Source of the DNA: DAOUGC01 sp034429695
GTDB taxonomy: Bacteria > Chloroflexota > Anaerolineae > Anaerolineales > Anaerolineaceae
Direction of reading: 5' to 3'
Assembly: GCA_034429695.1 (NCBI GenBank)
Contig: DAOUGC010000121.1
Span: 1 to 6,786 of the forward strand
Length of the DNA stretch: 6,786 nt
The stretch's first letter is position 1. Every line of letters starts with the position of its first letter. The position numbers and the translations under genes are program-made. The notes beneath the pieces were generated by a model. That model was not told where the DNA came from and did no database searches. It was given only the letters and a program-made list of their open reading frames with translations. Positions 1 to 5,666 of the stretch are shown piece by piece.

Positions 1-536
1 CTGGCAGGGTCAAAACCTGCCTTGCGCAGCGCAGCCGCGTCGCCACCCCCCAGGTTGGCTGAGGTAAAGGTGATCATGTTGGTCAGCACACCCAGTTCCT
101 TCAACCACAGCTCATACCCCAACATGCCGTGCTGAATCGGCGGGACACCCGTCCACAGGCTGGTGATGGCGGCCGTGGTGGTGCTGGGCGTCACGCTGGT
201 GATACACCCCAGTGCGCCGTTGCTTTCCCCAAACATGGAGGTCCATGCCGCCGCAGCCGGTCCGCCGGGGGCTGTGTAACGCCGGAACAGGTCCAGCCCC
301 AGCCCGTCCAGCACCAGCACGATCACGTGCTGATAATTGGTTTTCAGCGGGGCGGTCAGGGCGGGGTCAAGCGGTGTGCCGGGTGGGGTGGCGCCCAGCC
401 AGGCGCATACACTGGAGGGCAGGTTGACCAGACTGAACCCGGCGTAATGCGGGTGCACCGCACCTCCCTGCAGATCGGGCAGATCCAGACGGTGAGCCAG
501 CAAGCCGGGCAGGATGTCGTCGATTAGGTTTTGCAT
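1..536 (-). CDS. Type I phosphodiesterase / nucleotide pyrophosphatase-like protein (alkaline phosphatase superfamily), 3' end beyond window
   Basis: The first 178 codons are present and the rest lies beyond the left edge. The frame is open from ATG at 536 and has a strong Shine-Dalgarno (GGAGGG, 544-549) at normal spacing. A hydrophobic strand ending in an aspartate (HVIVLVLDGLG, residues 70-80, Asp77) is where this superfamily places its first metal ligand. It is followed by SVTPSTTTAAITSLWTG (114-130) and PPIQHGMLGYE (132-142). This matches the family pattern in which a Ser/Thr nucleophile region precedes TG..P..HG. Such enzymes hydrolyse phosphodiester or phosphomonoester bonds using two metal ions. 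The exact nucleophile cannot be fixed here, because the position before the conserved proline-serine differs from well-studied NPPs. There is no signal peptide, so a cytoplasmic location is likely. The substrate is unknown. The rest of the metal site (expected D-H and H motifs) is outside the window. Confidence 0.85.
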   Translation of the reverse strand, partial: MQNLIDDILPGLLAHRLDLPDLQGGAVHPHYAGFSLVNLPSSVCAWLGATPPGTPLDPALTAPLKTNYQHVIVLVLDGLGLDLFRRYTAPGGPAAAAWTSMFGESNGALGCITSVTPSTTTAAITSLWTGVPPIQHGMLGYELWLKELGVLTNMITFTSANLGGGDAAALRKAGFDPA

Positions 537-557
537 CGTGTTTCCCTCCTCAAGCGC

Positions 558-566
558 ATTATACCA
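558..566 (-). promoter_or_regulatory. Extended -10 promoter for the phosphodiesterase gene
   Basis: Read leftward the sequence is TGGTATAAT, a perfect TATAAT hexamer (558-563) with the TGn extension. No good -35 hexamer lies 16-18 bases upstream, which is tolerated in extended -10 promoters. Initiation would fall near 551, giving a leader of about 15 bases that just contains the Shine-Dalgarno. Inferred from sequence only. Confidence 0.6.
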
Positions 567-587
567 GCCGTCAATTCCTTGCAGATT

Positions 588-602
588 TGATAATCATTAT
601 CC
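588..602. promoter_or_regulatory. Fur-type 7-1-7 operator (putative)
   Basis: TGATAATCATTATCC matches the classical Fur 7-1-7 consensus TGATAATnATTATCA at 14 of 15 positions and contains the perfect palindrome GATAATCATTATC (589-601). It lies just upstream of where the -35 region of the leftward phosphodiesterase promoter would be. A bound regulator could therefore affect that gene, the divergent PHP gene, or both. The core also fits Zur/PerR-type boxes less well. The regulator's identity is inferred, not shown. Confidence 0.5.
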
Positions 603-618
603 AAAAGCAAAGCTTAAA

Positions 619-703
619 AACGCGGGTACAATGGTCGGGTTGCGTTGAAACAGGCATATTAACAAATGCGGCGCAAAGCACAACCCGGTCTTAAACCCGC
701 GTT
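619..703. repeat. Interrupted inverted repeat in the intergenic region
   Basis: AACGCGGGT (619-627) is exactly complementary to ACCCGCGTT (695-703). Further in, GGGTTG (637-642) is complementary to CAACCC (681-686). The two paired blocks are separated by an unmatched internal loop of 9 and 8 bases, and the apical loop is 38 bases. The whole sits between the Fur-like box and the PHP start. It could be a structured leader or a regulator site. A weak TACAAT (627-632) overlaps the left arm but has no convincing -35. I see no coding sequence in 537-739. Confidence 0.4.
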
Positions 704-739
704 GATGACCACTTAACCGTAATAATTGATACTGGTAGC

Positions 740-1489
740 ATGGGAAAAGCAGACCTTCACATTCACACAACTTACAGTCACGACGGCTCCAGCACCATCC
801 AGGCTGTGCTGGACTGGGCAGCCGGTTATGCCGGCCTCGATATTATTGCCATCACCGACCACGATCAGGTGGAAGGCGGTCTGCGCGCTTGCGAGCTGGC
901 AGAAGACTACGGGGTTCAGGTGATCCCCGGCAGCGAAATCAGCACGCGCGACGGGCATTTGCTGGCTTACTTCATCCATGAACGCATAGAACCCGGTCTG
1001 CCGTTGATCGAGACGGTGTTGCGCGTGGCTGAACAGGGCGGCATTTGCGCCGCAGCCCACCCCATGGCGCGCGGAGTCAACTCGCTATCGCATGAAACCG
1101 TGCGCCGGGCAGTGAGCCTGCCCGAGGTGCGCGCCTGCCTGGTGGCCGCCGAAGCCTATAATTCAGGGCTGGTGTATCTCAACAGCAACCTGCGCGCGCA
1201 ATGGATGTGCGCCGATCTTGGCCTGTCTCCCACCGGCGGCAGCGATGCACATGTGCTGTGGACCGTGGGCAACGCCGTCACAGAGTTCCCCGGGGAAAGC
1301 ATTGCCGACCTGCGCGCCGCTTTGATCAACGGCTCCACCCGCGCCGTGCCGCGCATCAGCGGGCACAGCCTGCAATTTTTTGTGTCCAACATCCAGCGCC
1401 GCCTGATGCGTCATCTCGGCTGGGTGACATGGACCCCCGAACCGCGCGCCGGGTTCGTGACGGCGCGCCTGAATGTGGTGCAGAGGTAA
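740..1489 (+). CDS. PHP-domain phosphoesterase
   Basis: This is a 249-residue metal-dependent phosphoesterase of the PHP superfamily. The metal-binding motifs appear in order: DLHIHTTYSHDG (5-16, His7, His9, Asp15), ITDHD (38-42, His41), PGSEIST (63-69, Glu66), GHLLAYF (72-78, His73), AAHP (105-108, His107) and GGSDAH (166-171, Asp169, His171). The set is complete for a di- or tri-metal site, so the enzyme is probably active. Length and layout fit stand-alone PHP proteins, which include nucleases and nucleotide or phosphate-ester hydrolases. I cannot name the substrate. The protein looks cytoplasmic, with no signal peptide. No Shine-Dalgarno precedes the ATG, and no better in-frame start lies upstream. 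An AATAAT at 721-726 would allow an almost leaderless transcript, but this is speculative. The stop lies six bases from the stop of the convergent lipoprotein gene. Confidence 0.9.
   Translation: MGKADLHIHTTYSHDGSSTIQAVLDWAAGYAGLDIIAITDHDQVEGGLRACELAEDYGVQVIPGSEISTRDGHLLAYFIHERIEPGLPLIETVLRVAEQGGICAAAHPMARGVNSLSHETVRRAVSLPEVRACLVAAEAYNSGLVYLNSNLRAQWMCADLGLSPTGGSDAHVLWTVGNAVTEFPGESIADLRAALINGSTRAVPRISGHSLQFFVSNIQRRLMRHLGWVTWTPEPRAGFVTARLNVVQR
1444..1468. repeat. 8-bp perfect GC hairpin at the 3' end of the PHP gene
   Basis: GCGCGCCG (1444-1451) and CGGCGCGC (1461-1468) form a perfect 8-bp stem with a 9-base loop. It lies inside the last codons of the PHP gene and about 28 bases past the stop of the convergent lipoprotein gene. 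No T-tract follows on either strand, so it is not a standard intrinsic terminator. It could slow polymerase or protect RNA ends where no intergenic space exists, or simply reflect GC-rich coding sequence. Confidence 0.35.
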
Positions 1490-1495
1490 GACGAT

Positions 1496-2263
1496 CTACC
1501 GGAAGTAATCCTCGGTGAACATCGGGTCCAGCTCGTGATAAAACGCGATCATCACGTCCACCTTTTTTGCCAGGGCAGGGTAATGATCCACAGCGCTCCA
1601 GAAAGCCGGCATGCCCATGAACAGGTTCTCAGCGATCTCGTTGAAATCCTCCTCCAGCCCTGCCAGCGAATATTCATTTAAAAACCCGCTCTCATACAAT
1701 CGAAAATCCAGATCCTGGCGTGCCGGCCCCTCCAGAATGGCATCCACCCCGCCGCTGCCGTACTCAAACCCGGACGGGTTTGCCGACCGCCAGTCCGCCT
1801 CGGCAAAATAACCCGGATGATTGCGCAGCAGAATGCTGGAAAATTCATGGTGGAAGGTGCTCTCCACAAAGTCATCGGTATAGCCCAGCCCCTTGCCGCC
1901 GTTCACCACATACACCCGGTCGAGCGAGTTTGTGCCGCTGGCATCCACCCCTGAAAAGCGCAGGCTGCCGGTTAAATACACGCCGTCCAGCTCCTCTGAA
2001 AGCAGCCCAGGCGGATAACGGCGCATGGCGCGCCCCACCAATTGCAGCGTGCGCTCCACCTCATTTTCCGACAGTGGGTCAGCGGTGATGCTGATGGGCG
2101 GGTTCAACCAATCCGACGGAAACATGCCCGCCTGCAGTTCAGTGTAAACCGGCGGCAGGTCGCCGTCGGCGGCGGGCAGCTCGGTTGCCGGAAGGAACGG
2201 CAGGCTGCTGCAGGCCAGCATCAACAGCGCCAGCGCCAGCAGGGAAATCAATTTGCCTTTCAT
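1496..2263 (-). CDS. Lipoprotein resembling zinc metallopeptidases, with HEFSS in place of HExxH
   Basis: This 255-residue protein starts with a lipoprotein signal peptide: Lys2 and Lys4, a leucine/alanine-rich core and lipobox LMLAC with Cys18. It should be exported and lipid-anchored. After a proline-rich linker comes a globular domain. Residues 136-146 (TFHHEFSSILL) look like the zinc helix of gluzincin-type peptidases. About 60 residues on, EEDFNEIAENLF (204-215) resembles the segment supplying the third ligand in lipoprotein peptidases of the Mx1/PF15890 kind. The second histidine of HExxH is replaced by Ser143, so either the metal site is altered (perhaps using His138) or the protein is inactive. 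The start is supported by GAGGTGAT directly upstream. It lies 37 bases after the DinB-like gene on the same strand with no terminator between, so the two are probably co-transcribed. The fold assignment comes from motif resemblance, and the function is unknown. Confidence 0.72.
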   Translation of the reverse strand: MKGKLISLLALALLMLACSSLPFLPATELPAADGDLPPVYTELQAGMFPSDWLNPPISITADPLSENEVERTLQLVGRAMRRYPPGLLSEELDGVYLTGSLRFSGVDASGTNSLDRVYVVNGGKGLGYTDDFVESTFHHEFSSILLRNHPGYFAEADWRSANPSGFEYGSGGVDAILEGPARQDLDFRLYESGFLNEYSLAGLEEDFNEIAENLFMGMPAFWSAVDHYPALAKKVDVMIAFYHELDPMFTEDYFR

Positions 2264-2300
2264 ATCACCTCAATGAGAAAACCTGTGGCAAATCCGGGTG

Positions 2301-3017
2301 TTACAAGGTTTGCCAGCGCGGATCGTTATGCAAATTGACCAGGTCGGGGTCCTGCCGCGACCACTCGGTCAGGTCAGGATAGGTGGCCAGGCCTTCACGA
2401 AGTGATTCAAAAGCCGCGTCGATCTGGCGGCTGCGCGCCAGATAGCACGCCCGATCATAGTACGAGATGCCGCGGATGCGGGCATTGTCAAAGAACGGCT
2501 GTGAAGCCTGCCAGTAGCGATCCTGAATGTCAGACGCATCCTCCAGACGGTCCACCGACAGATAGTAATCGCTAAAGTGAACCACAGCATGCCACAGCAG
2601 CCCGCCGGGGAACGCCGTCCACAGGGGATGCTCGTTATTGTACGGGTTCAACGCCGGGTCGCACAACTGCTCCTCGCTGAACAGGAAAATGCGCTCCTCA
2701 AGCAGCCGGGTGACGGCATCTGAAGCTTCCAGCAGTTGCTCCCAGGTCAGATCCTTCTTCTGGTCGTACAGGTGCGCGTTCTGGGTGTCCACATCCTCAT
2801 TGCTGATGGGCGGCATTTCGCCGCGGGCAAGCATCTCCATGTTGCGGGCTTCGTGTTCCTCCCATGAGATCACATGCGAGAAGTGATCCTTGATCGCCCA
2901 CTCTTCACGGCTGCCCTGCGCCTGGCGTTCCTCCTCACTCAGGCTCTCGAAAAAACGCTGTTGTTCCTGCCGGGCAAATACGAACAGGCCGGCCAGCTTC
3001 TCTCGGATTCCACTCAT
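2301..3017 (-). CDS. DinB-like four-helix protein with C-terminal TPR-like tail
   Basis: I place the start at 3017 (238 residues) because GAGGTG (3021-3026 region) sits at correct spacing. The frame stays open upstream but has no ribosome site there. Residues 1 to about 160 look like a DinB/ClbS-type helical bundle: EEWAIKDHFSHVISWEEHE (38-56, His45, His48, His55) and LLWHAVVHFSDYY (140-152, His143, His147). The HxxxH pair plus an earlier histidine is the usual metal triad of this superfamily. Residues 178-238 change character: YYDRACYLARSRQIDAAFES is a TPR-like helix pair, then come PDLTEW and DPDLVNLHNDPRW, typical of bacterial TPR tails. DinB-type proteins are often metal-dependent thiol transferases or stress proteins of unknown role. 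No signal peptide from this start, so it is probably cytoplasmic. It is first in an operon with the lipoprotein gene. Confidence 0.82.
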   Translation of the reverse strand: MSGIREKLAGLFVFARQEQQRFFESLSEEERQAQGSREEWAIKDHFSHVISWEEHEARNMEMLARGEMPPISNEDVDTQNAHLYDQKKDLTWEQLLEASDAVTRLLEERIFLFSEEQLCDPALNPYNNEHPLWTAFPGGLLWHAVVHFSDYYLSVDRLEDASDIQDRYWQASQPFFDNARIRGISYYDRACYLARSRQIDAAFESLREGLATYPDLTEWSRQDPDLVNLHNDPRWQTL

Positions 3018-3056
3018 CCAGCACCTCATTGTTGCTTTATGTTGAATGTTTGCATG

Positions 3057-3065
3057 ATTGTAGCA
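3057..3065 (-). promoter_or_regulatory. Extended -10 promoter for the DinB-like/lipoprotein operon
   Basis: Read leftward the sequence is TGCTACAAT, a TACAAT hexamer (3057-3062) with the TGn extension. The position where a -35 is expected reads TCCTCC, which does not match. Initiation near 3050 would give a leader of about 33 bases ending in the Shine-Dalgarno of the DinB-like gene. The site also lies inside a short TTTGC/GCAAA inverted repeat (3049-3067). Confidence 0.5.
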
Positions 3066-3160
3066 AAATTTGACGGCGGGGAGGAATAAAATATACGCAA
3101 ATATCGGATAAAAGATCGTCCAGCCGAAACGGGACTGCCTGCCAGGCTCCTGCCCGGGAC

Positions 3161-3189
3161 TCGTCAAATACCCCACCCTGTGGGATAAT
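3161..3189 (+). promoter_or_regulatory. Promoter for the wecC-wecB-glycosyltransferase operon
   Basis: TCGTCA (3161-3166, 4 of 6 to TTGACA) is followed after 17 bases by GATAAT (3184-3189, 5 of 6 to TATAAT), and TGG directly before the hexamer supplies an extended -10. Initiation near 3196 gives a leader of about 29 bases. A strong AGGAGGT (3215-3221) precedes the wecC start. Nothing else is evident in the 3018-3224 intergenic region besides the divergent promoter on the other strand. Confidence 0.5.
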
Positions 3190-3224
3190 TCCCAATTGCC
3201 CCACTCCCATCCTCAGGAGGTACC

Positions 3225-4511
3225 ATGGAGTTCAAAAAAATATGCGTTCTCGGCCTGGGGTATATTGGCCTTCCCACCGCCAGCACCTTTGCCACGCACG
3301 GCGTGCCGGTGGTTGGCATTGACGTAAACGCCCAGGTGGTGGAAACGCTGCAAAACGGGCAGATCCACATTCACGAACCCGGGCTGCGCGCGCTGGTTCA
3401 GGACGCGGTTCAATCCGGCAACCTGACCATTCGCACGCAATGTGAACCCGCTGATGCCTTCATCATTGCGGTTCCCACTCCATTCAAAGAAAATAAGAAA
3501 GCCGACCTGGCTTTTGTGATCTCCGCCGCTGAATCCATTGTGCCGCACCTGCGCAGGGGCAACCTGGTGGTGCTGGAGAGCACCTCTCCGCCGCGCACCA
3601 CGGCTGATATTGTCGCCCCCATTCTGGCGAAATCAGGCTTGAAACCTGGTGAAGATTTCCACCTGGCGTACTCCCCCGAACGGGTTTTGCCGGGGCAGAT
3701 CCTGCGCGAGCTGGTTGAAAACGCACGCGTGATCGGCGGCATTGACCGCGCCTCAGCCGAAGCAGGACAGCGCCTGTACAGCGTGTTTGTGCGCGGGCGC
3801 ATCATCCTCACCGACGCAACCACAGCCGAGATGGTCAAGCTGATGGAAAACACCTACCGCGACATCAACATTGCCGCGGCCAATGAATTTGCCCGTCTGG
3901 CTGACCGCATGGGCATTGATGTGTGGGAAGCCATTTCCATTGCCAACCTGCACCCGCGGGTAAACATCCTCAACCCTGGCCCCGGCGTGGGCGGGCACTG
4001 CATCAGCGTGGACCCGTGGTTCCTGGTGGAGGCCGCCCCCGACCTGACCCCGTTGATCTTCACCGCCCGCCAGGTAAACGACGGCCAACCGCACTTTGTG
4101 GCGCACCTGCTCAACCGCGCCCTGGATGGCAAAATCAAGGGCACACGCATTGCTGCGCTGGGACTGTCCTACAAACCCGATGTGGACGACCTGCGCGAAA
4201 GCCCCGCCATTGAAGCCGCGCATCTGCTGGCCCGCGCCGGCGCGCTGGTGAAGGTTCACGAACCCTTTAAACTGAACCCTCAACTGGACGGTCTGGAAAG
4301 TTGCCCCAGTGTTGAAGAAGCCATCCGCGACGCAGATGTGCTGCTGTTGCTGGTGGCGCACTCCAGCCTGAAAGCGCTCGACCCGCTGGATGTGGCCGGA
4401 AAGACACCCGCCCGCGTTGTGTTTGACACCGTTGGCGGTTGGGACCGCGCCCGCTGGGAAGCGGCCGGTTTTTCTTTCCACCGCCTTGGAACCAGCGACG
4501 ACCCGCGATAA
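3225..4511 (+). CDS. wecC: UDP-N-acetyl-D-mannosamine dehydrogenase
   Basis: This 428-residue enzyme oxidises UDP-ManNAc to UDP-ManNAcA with two NAD+, in the cytoplasm. The N-terminal Rossmann domain shows GLGYIGLP (10-17) and an acidic end of strand two at GIDVN (31-35). The central domain carries EMVKLMENTYRDINIA (202-217, Lys205, Asn209). HPRVNILNPGPGVGGHCIS (243-261) contains the catalytic Cys259 in GGHC and is the signature that separates WecC-type ManNAc dehydrogenases from UDP-glucose dehydrogenases. The C-terminal NAD/UDP-sugar domain has GLSYKPDVDDLRESPA (313-328). Length and all key residues fit the family. The start is set by AGGAGGT eight bases upstream. The downstream neighbour makes its substrate, which supports the assignment. 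Confidence 0.95.
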   Translation: MEFKKICVLGLGYIGLPTASTFATHGVPVVGIDVNAQVVETLQNGQIHIHEPGLRALVQDAVQSGNLTIRTQCEPADAFIIAVPTPFKENKKADLAFVISAAESIVPHLRRGNLVVLESTSPPRTTADIVAPILAKSGLKPGEDFHLAYSPERVLPGQILRELVENARVIGGIDRASAEAGQRLYSVFVRGRIILTDATTAEMVKLMENTYRDINIAAANEFARLADRMGIDVWEAISIANLHPRVNILNPGPGVGGHCISVDPWFLVEAAPDLTPLIFTARQVNDGQPHFVAHLLNRALDGKIKGTRIAALGLSYKPDVDDLRESPAIEAAHLLARAGALVKVHEPFKLNPQLDGLESCPSVEEAIRDADVLLLLVAHSSLKALDPLDVAGKTPARVVFDTVGGWDRARWEAAGFSFHRLGTSDDPR

Positions 4512-4526
4512 GGCGCAATCTCATAT

Positions 4527-5666
4527 ATGAAACCTTTGCGCGTGCTATCGATCTTCGGCACCCGGCCGGAAGCAGTCAAAATGGCGCCTGTGGTCCAGGC
4601 GCTGGCTGCCGCGCCGGGGGTTGAGTCGCTGGTATGCGTCACCGCCCAGCACCGCCAGATGCTCGACCAGGTGCTGGACCTGTTCGACATCCATCCGGAT
4701 GTTGACCTGAACCTGATGAAGCCCAATCAGAGCCTGGCCGAACTGACCGCTGCCATCTTCACCCATCTGGACCCCGTGTTGGAACAGGTGCAGCCCGATT
4801 GGGTACTGGTGCAGGGCGACACCACCACGGTGATGGCTGCCGCACTGGCAGCCTTTTACCGGCACATAGCAGTGGGGCATATTGAAGCCGGGCTGCGCAC
4901 CGGCGACCGCTGGCAGCCCTTCCCTGAGGAGATCAACCGCCGCGTGGCGGCTGTGACCGCCGACCTGCATTTTGCCCCCACCACTGACAGCCGCGATAAC
5001 CTGTTGCGCGAGGGGGTTGACGCTGACACCGTTTTTGTCACCGGCAACCCCGCCATTGATGCGCTGCAGCAGGTGGCGGCCATGCCGCCCCACGCCGAAA
5101 CCCGCGCGCTGCTCGACCGGCTGGGCATCAACGCTGGCGGAAAACGCCTGGCGCTGGTGACTGCCCACCGCCGCGAGAACCTGGGCCAACCACTTGAGGA
5201 TATCTGCTCTGCCCTGGCTGAACTGGCAGGCGCATACACCGGGGATCTGCACCTGATCTGGCCGGTGCACCTCAACCCTGCGGTTCAAAACGTCGCCCAA
5301 CGCCGGTTGGGAGCGCTGCCCAACGTGACCCTGCTGCCCGCCGCCGATTATCACCCCATGGTCACGCTGCTTTCGGCAGCCTCCATCGTGCTGACCGATT
5401 CGGGCGGTATTCAGGAAGAATCCACGGCGTTGAAGATCCCCACCCTGGTGATGCGCGAAGTGACCGAGCGTCCTGAGGGCGTTAAAGCCGGTGTGCTGCG
5501 CCTGGTGGGAACCGACCCGGGCGCCATCGTCCCTGCCGCGCGCCAATTGCTGGATGACCCCGCCGCGCGCCGGGCAATGCAACAGGCAGCCAACCCGTTT
5601 GGCGATGGACACGCCGCTGAACGCATTGCTGCCCTGCTGGTGGAGCACGGCCCCCGCCATGAATGA
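4527..5666 (+). CDS. wecB: UDP-N-acetylglucosamine 2-epimerase (non-hydrolysing)
   Basis: This 379-residue enzyme interconverts UDP-GlcNAc and UDP-ManNAc in the cytoplasm and supplies the dehydrogenase encoded just upstream. Family motifs are all present: FGTRPEAVKMAP (10-21), QGDTTTVMA (96-104, Asp98), GHIEAGLRTGD (117-127, Glu120), PFPEEINRR (131-139, Glu134), TGNPAID (172-178), TAHRREN (212-218, His214) and DSGGIQEE (291-298). Asp98, Glu120, Glu134 and His214 correspond to the catalytic residues known from E. coli WecB. The length is normal for the single-domain bacterial form, so this is not the hydrolysing or bifunctional GNE type. It follows wecC after 15 bases with only a weak AAGG as ribosome site, so coupling to upstream translation is likely. 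Its last 8 bases overlap the glycosyltransferase gene. Confidence 0.95.
   Translation: MKPLRVLSIFGTRPEAVKMAPVVQALAAAPGVESLVCVTAQHRQMLDQVLDLFDIHPDVDLNLMKPNQSLAELTAAIFTHLDPVLEQVQPDWVLVQGDTTTVMAAALAAFYRHIAVGHIEAGLRTGDRWQPFPEEINRRVAAVTADLHFAPTTDSRDNLLREGVDADTVFVTGNPAIDALQQVAAMPPHAETRALLDRLGINAGGKRLALVTAHRRENLGQPLEDICSALAELAGAYTGDLHLIWPVHLNPAVQNVAQRRLGALPNVTLLPAADYHPMVTLLSAASIVLTDSGGIQEESTALKIPTLVMREVTERPEGVKAGVLRLVGTDPGAIVPAARQLLDDPAARRAMQQAANPFGDGHAAERIAALLVEHGPRHE

Noticed and set aside
129..527. Rightward 132-codon open frame opposite the phosphodiesterase gene
   Set aside because: It is antisense to a frame with clear family motifs and a Shine-Dalgarno, has a low-complexity Gly/Gln/Arg composition, and shows no domain.
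666..716. 16-codon open frame in the intergenic region before the PHP gene
   Set aside because: It has no ribosome site and no features; it lies within the inverted-repeat region, and nothing supports translation.
3018..3176. Upstream extension of the DinB-like protein by 53 residues, with a hydrophobic stretch that could mimic a membrane segment
   Set aside because: No Shine-Dalgarno precedes the upstream ATGs. The extension covers the extended -10 promoter and has no family counterpart. The ATG at 3017 has GAGGTG at good spacing.
3753..4481. Leftward 242-codon open frame opposite wecC
   Set aside because: It is a mirror frame of a highly conserved gene in GC-rich DNA, with no recognisable motifs or ribosome site.
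5491..5658. 56-codon N-terminal extension of the glycosyltransferase inside wecB
   Set aside because: The extension reads out of frame through conserved wecB coding sequence. The ATG at 5659 gives the expected start of a GT-B domain (ICILPRLEG) and an 8-base overlap typical of coupled genes.
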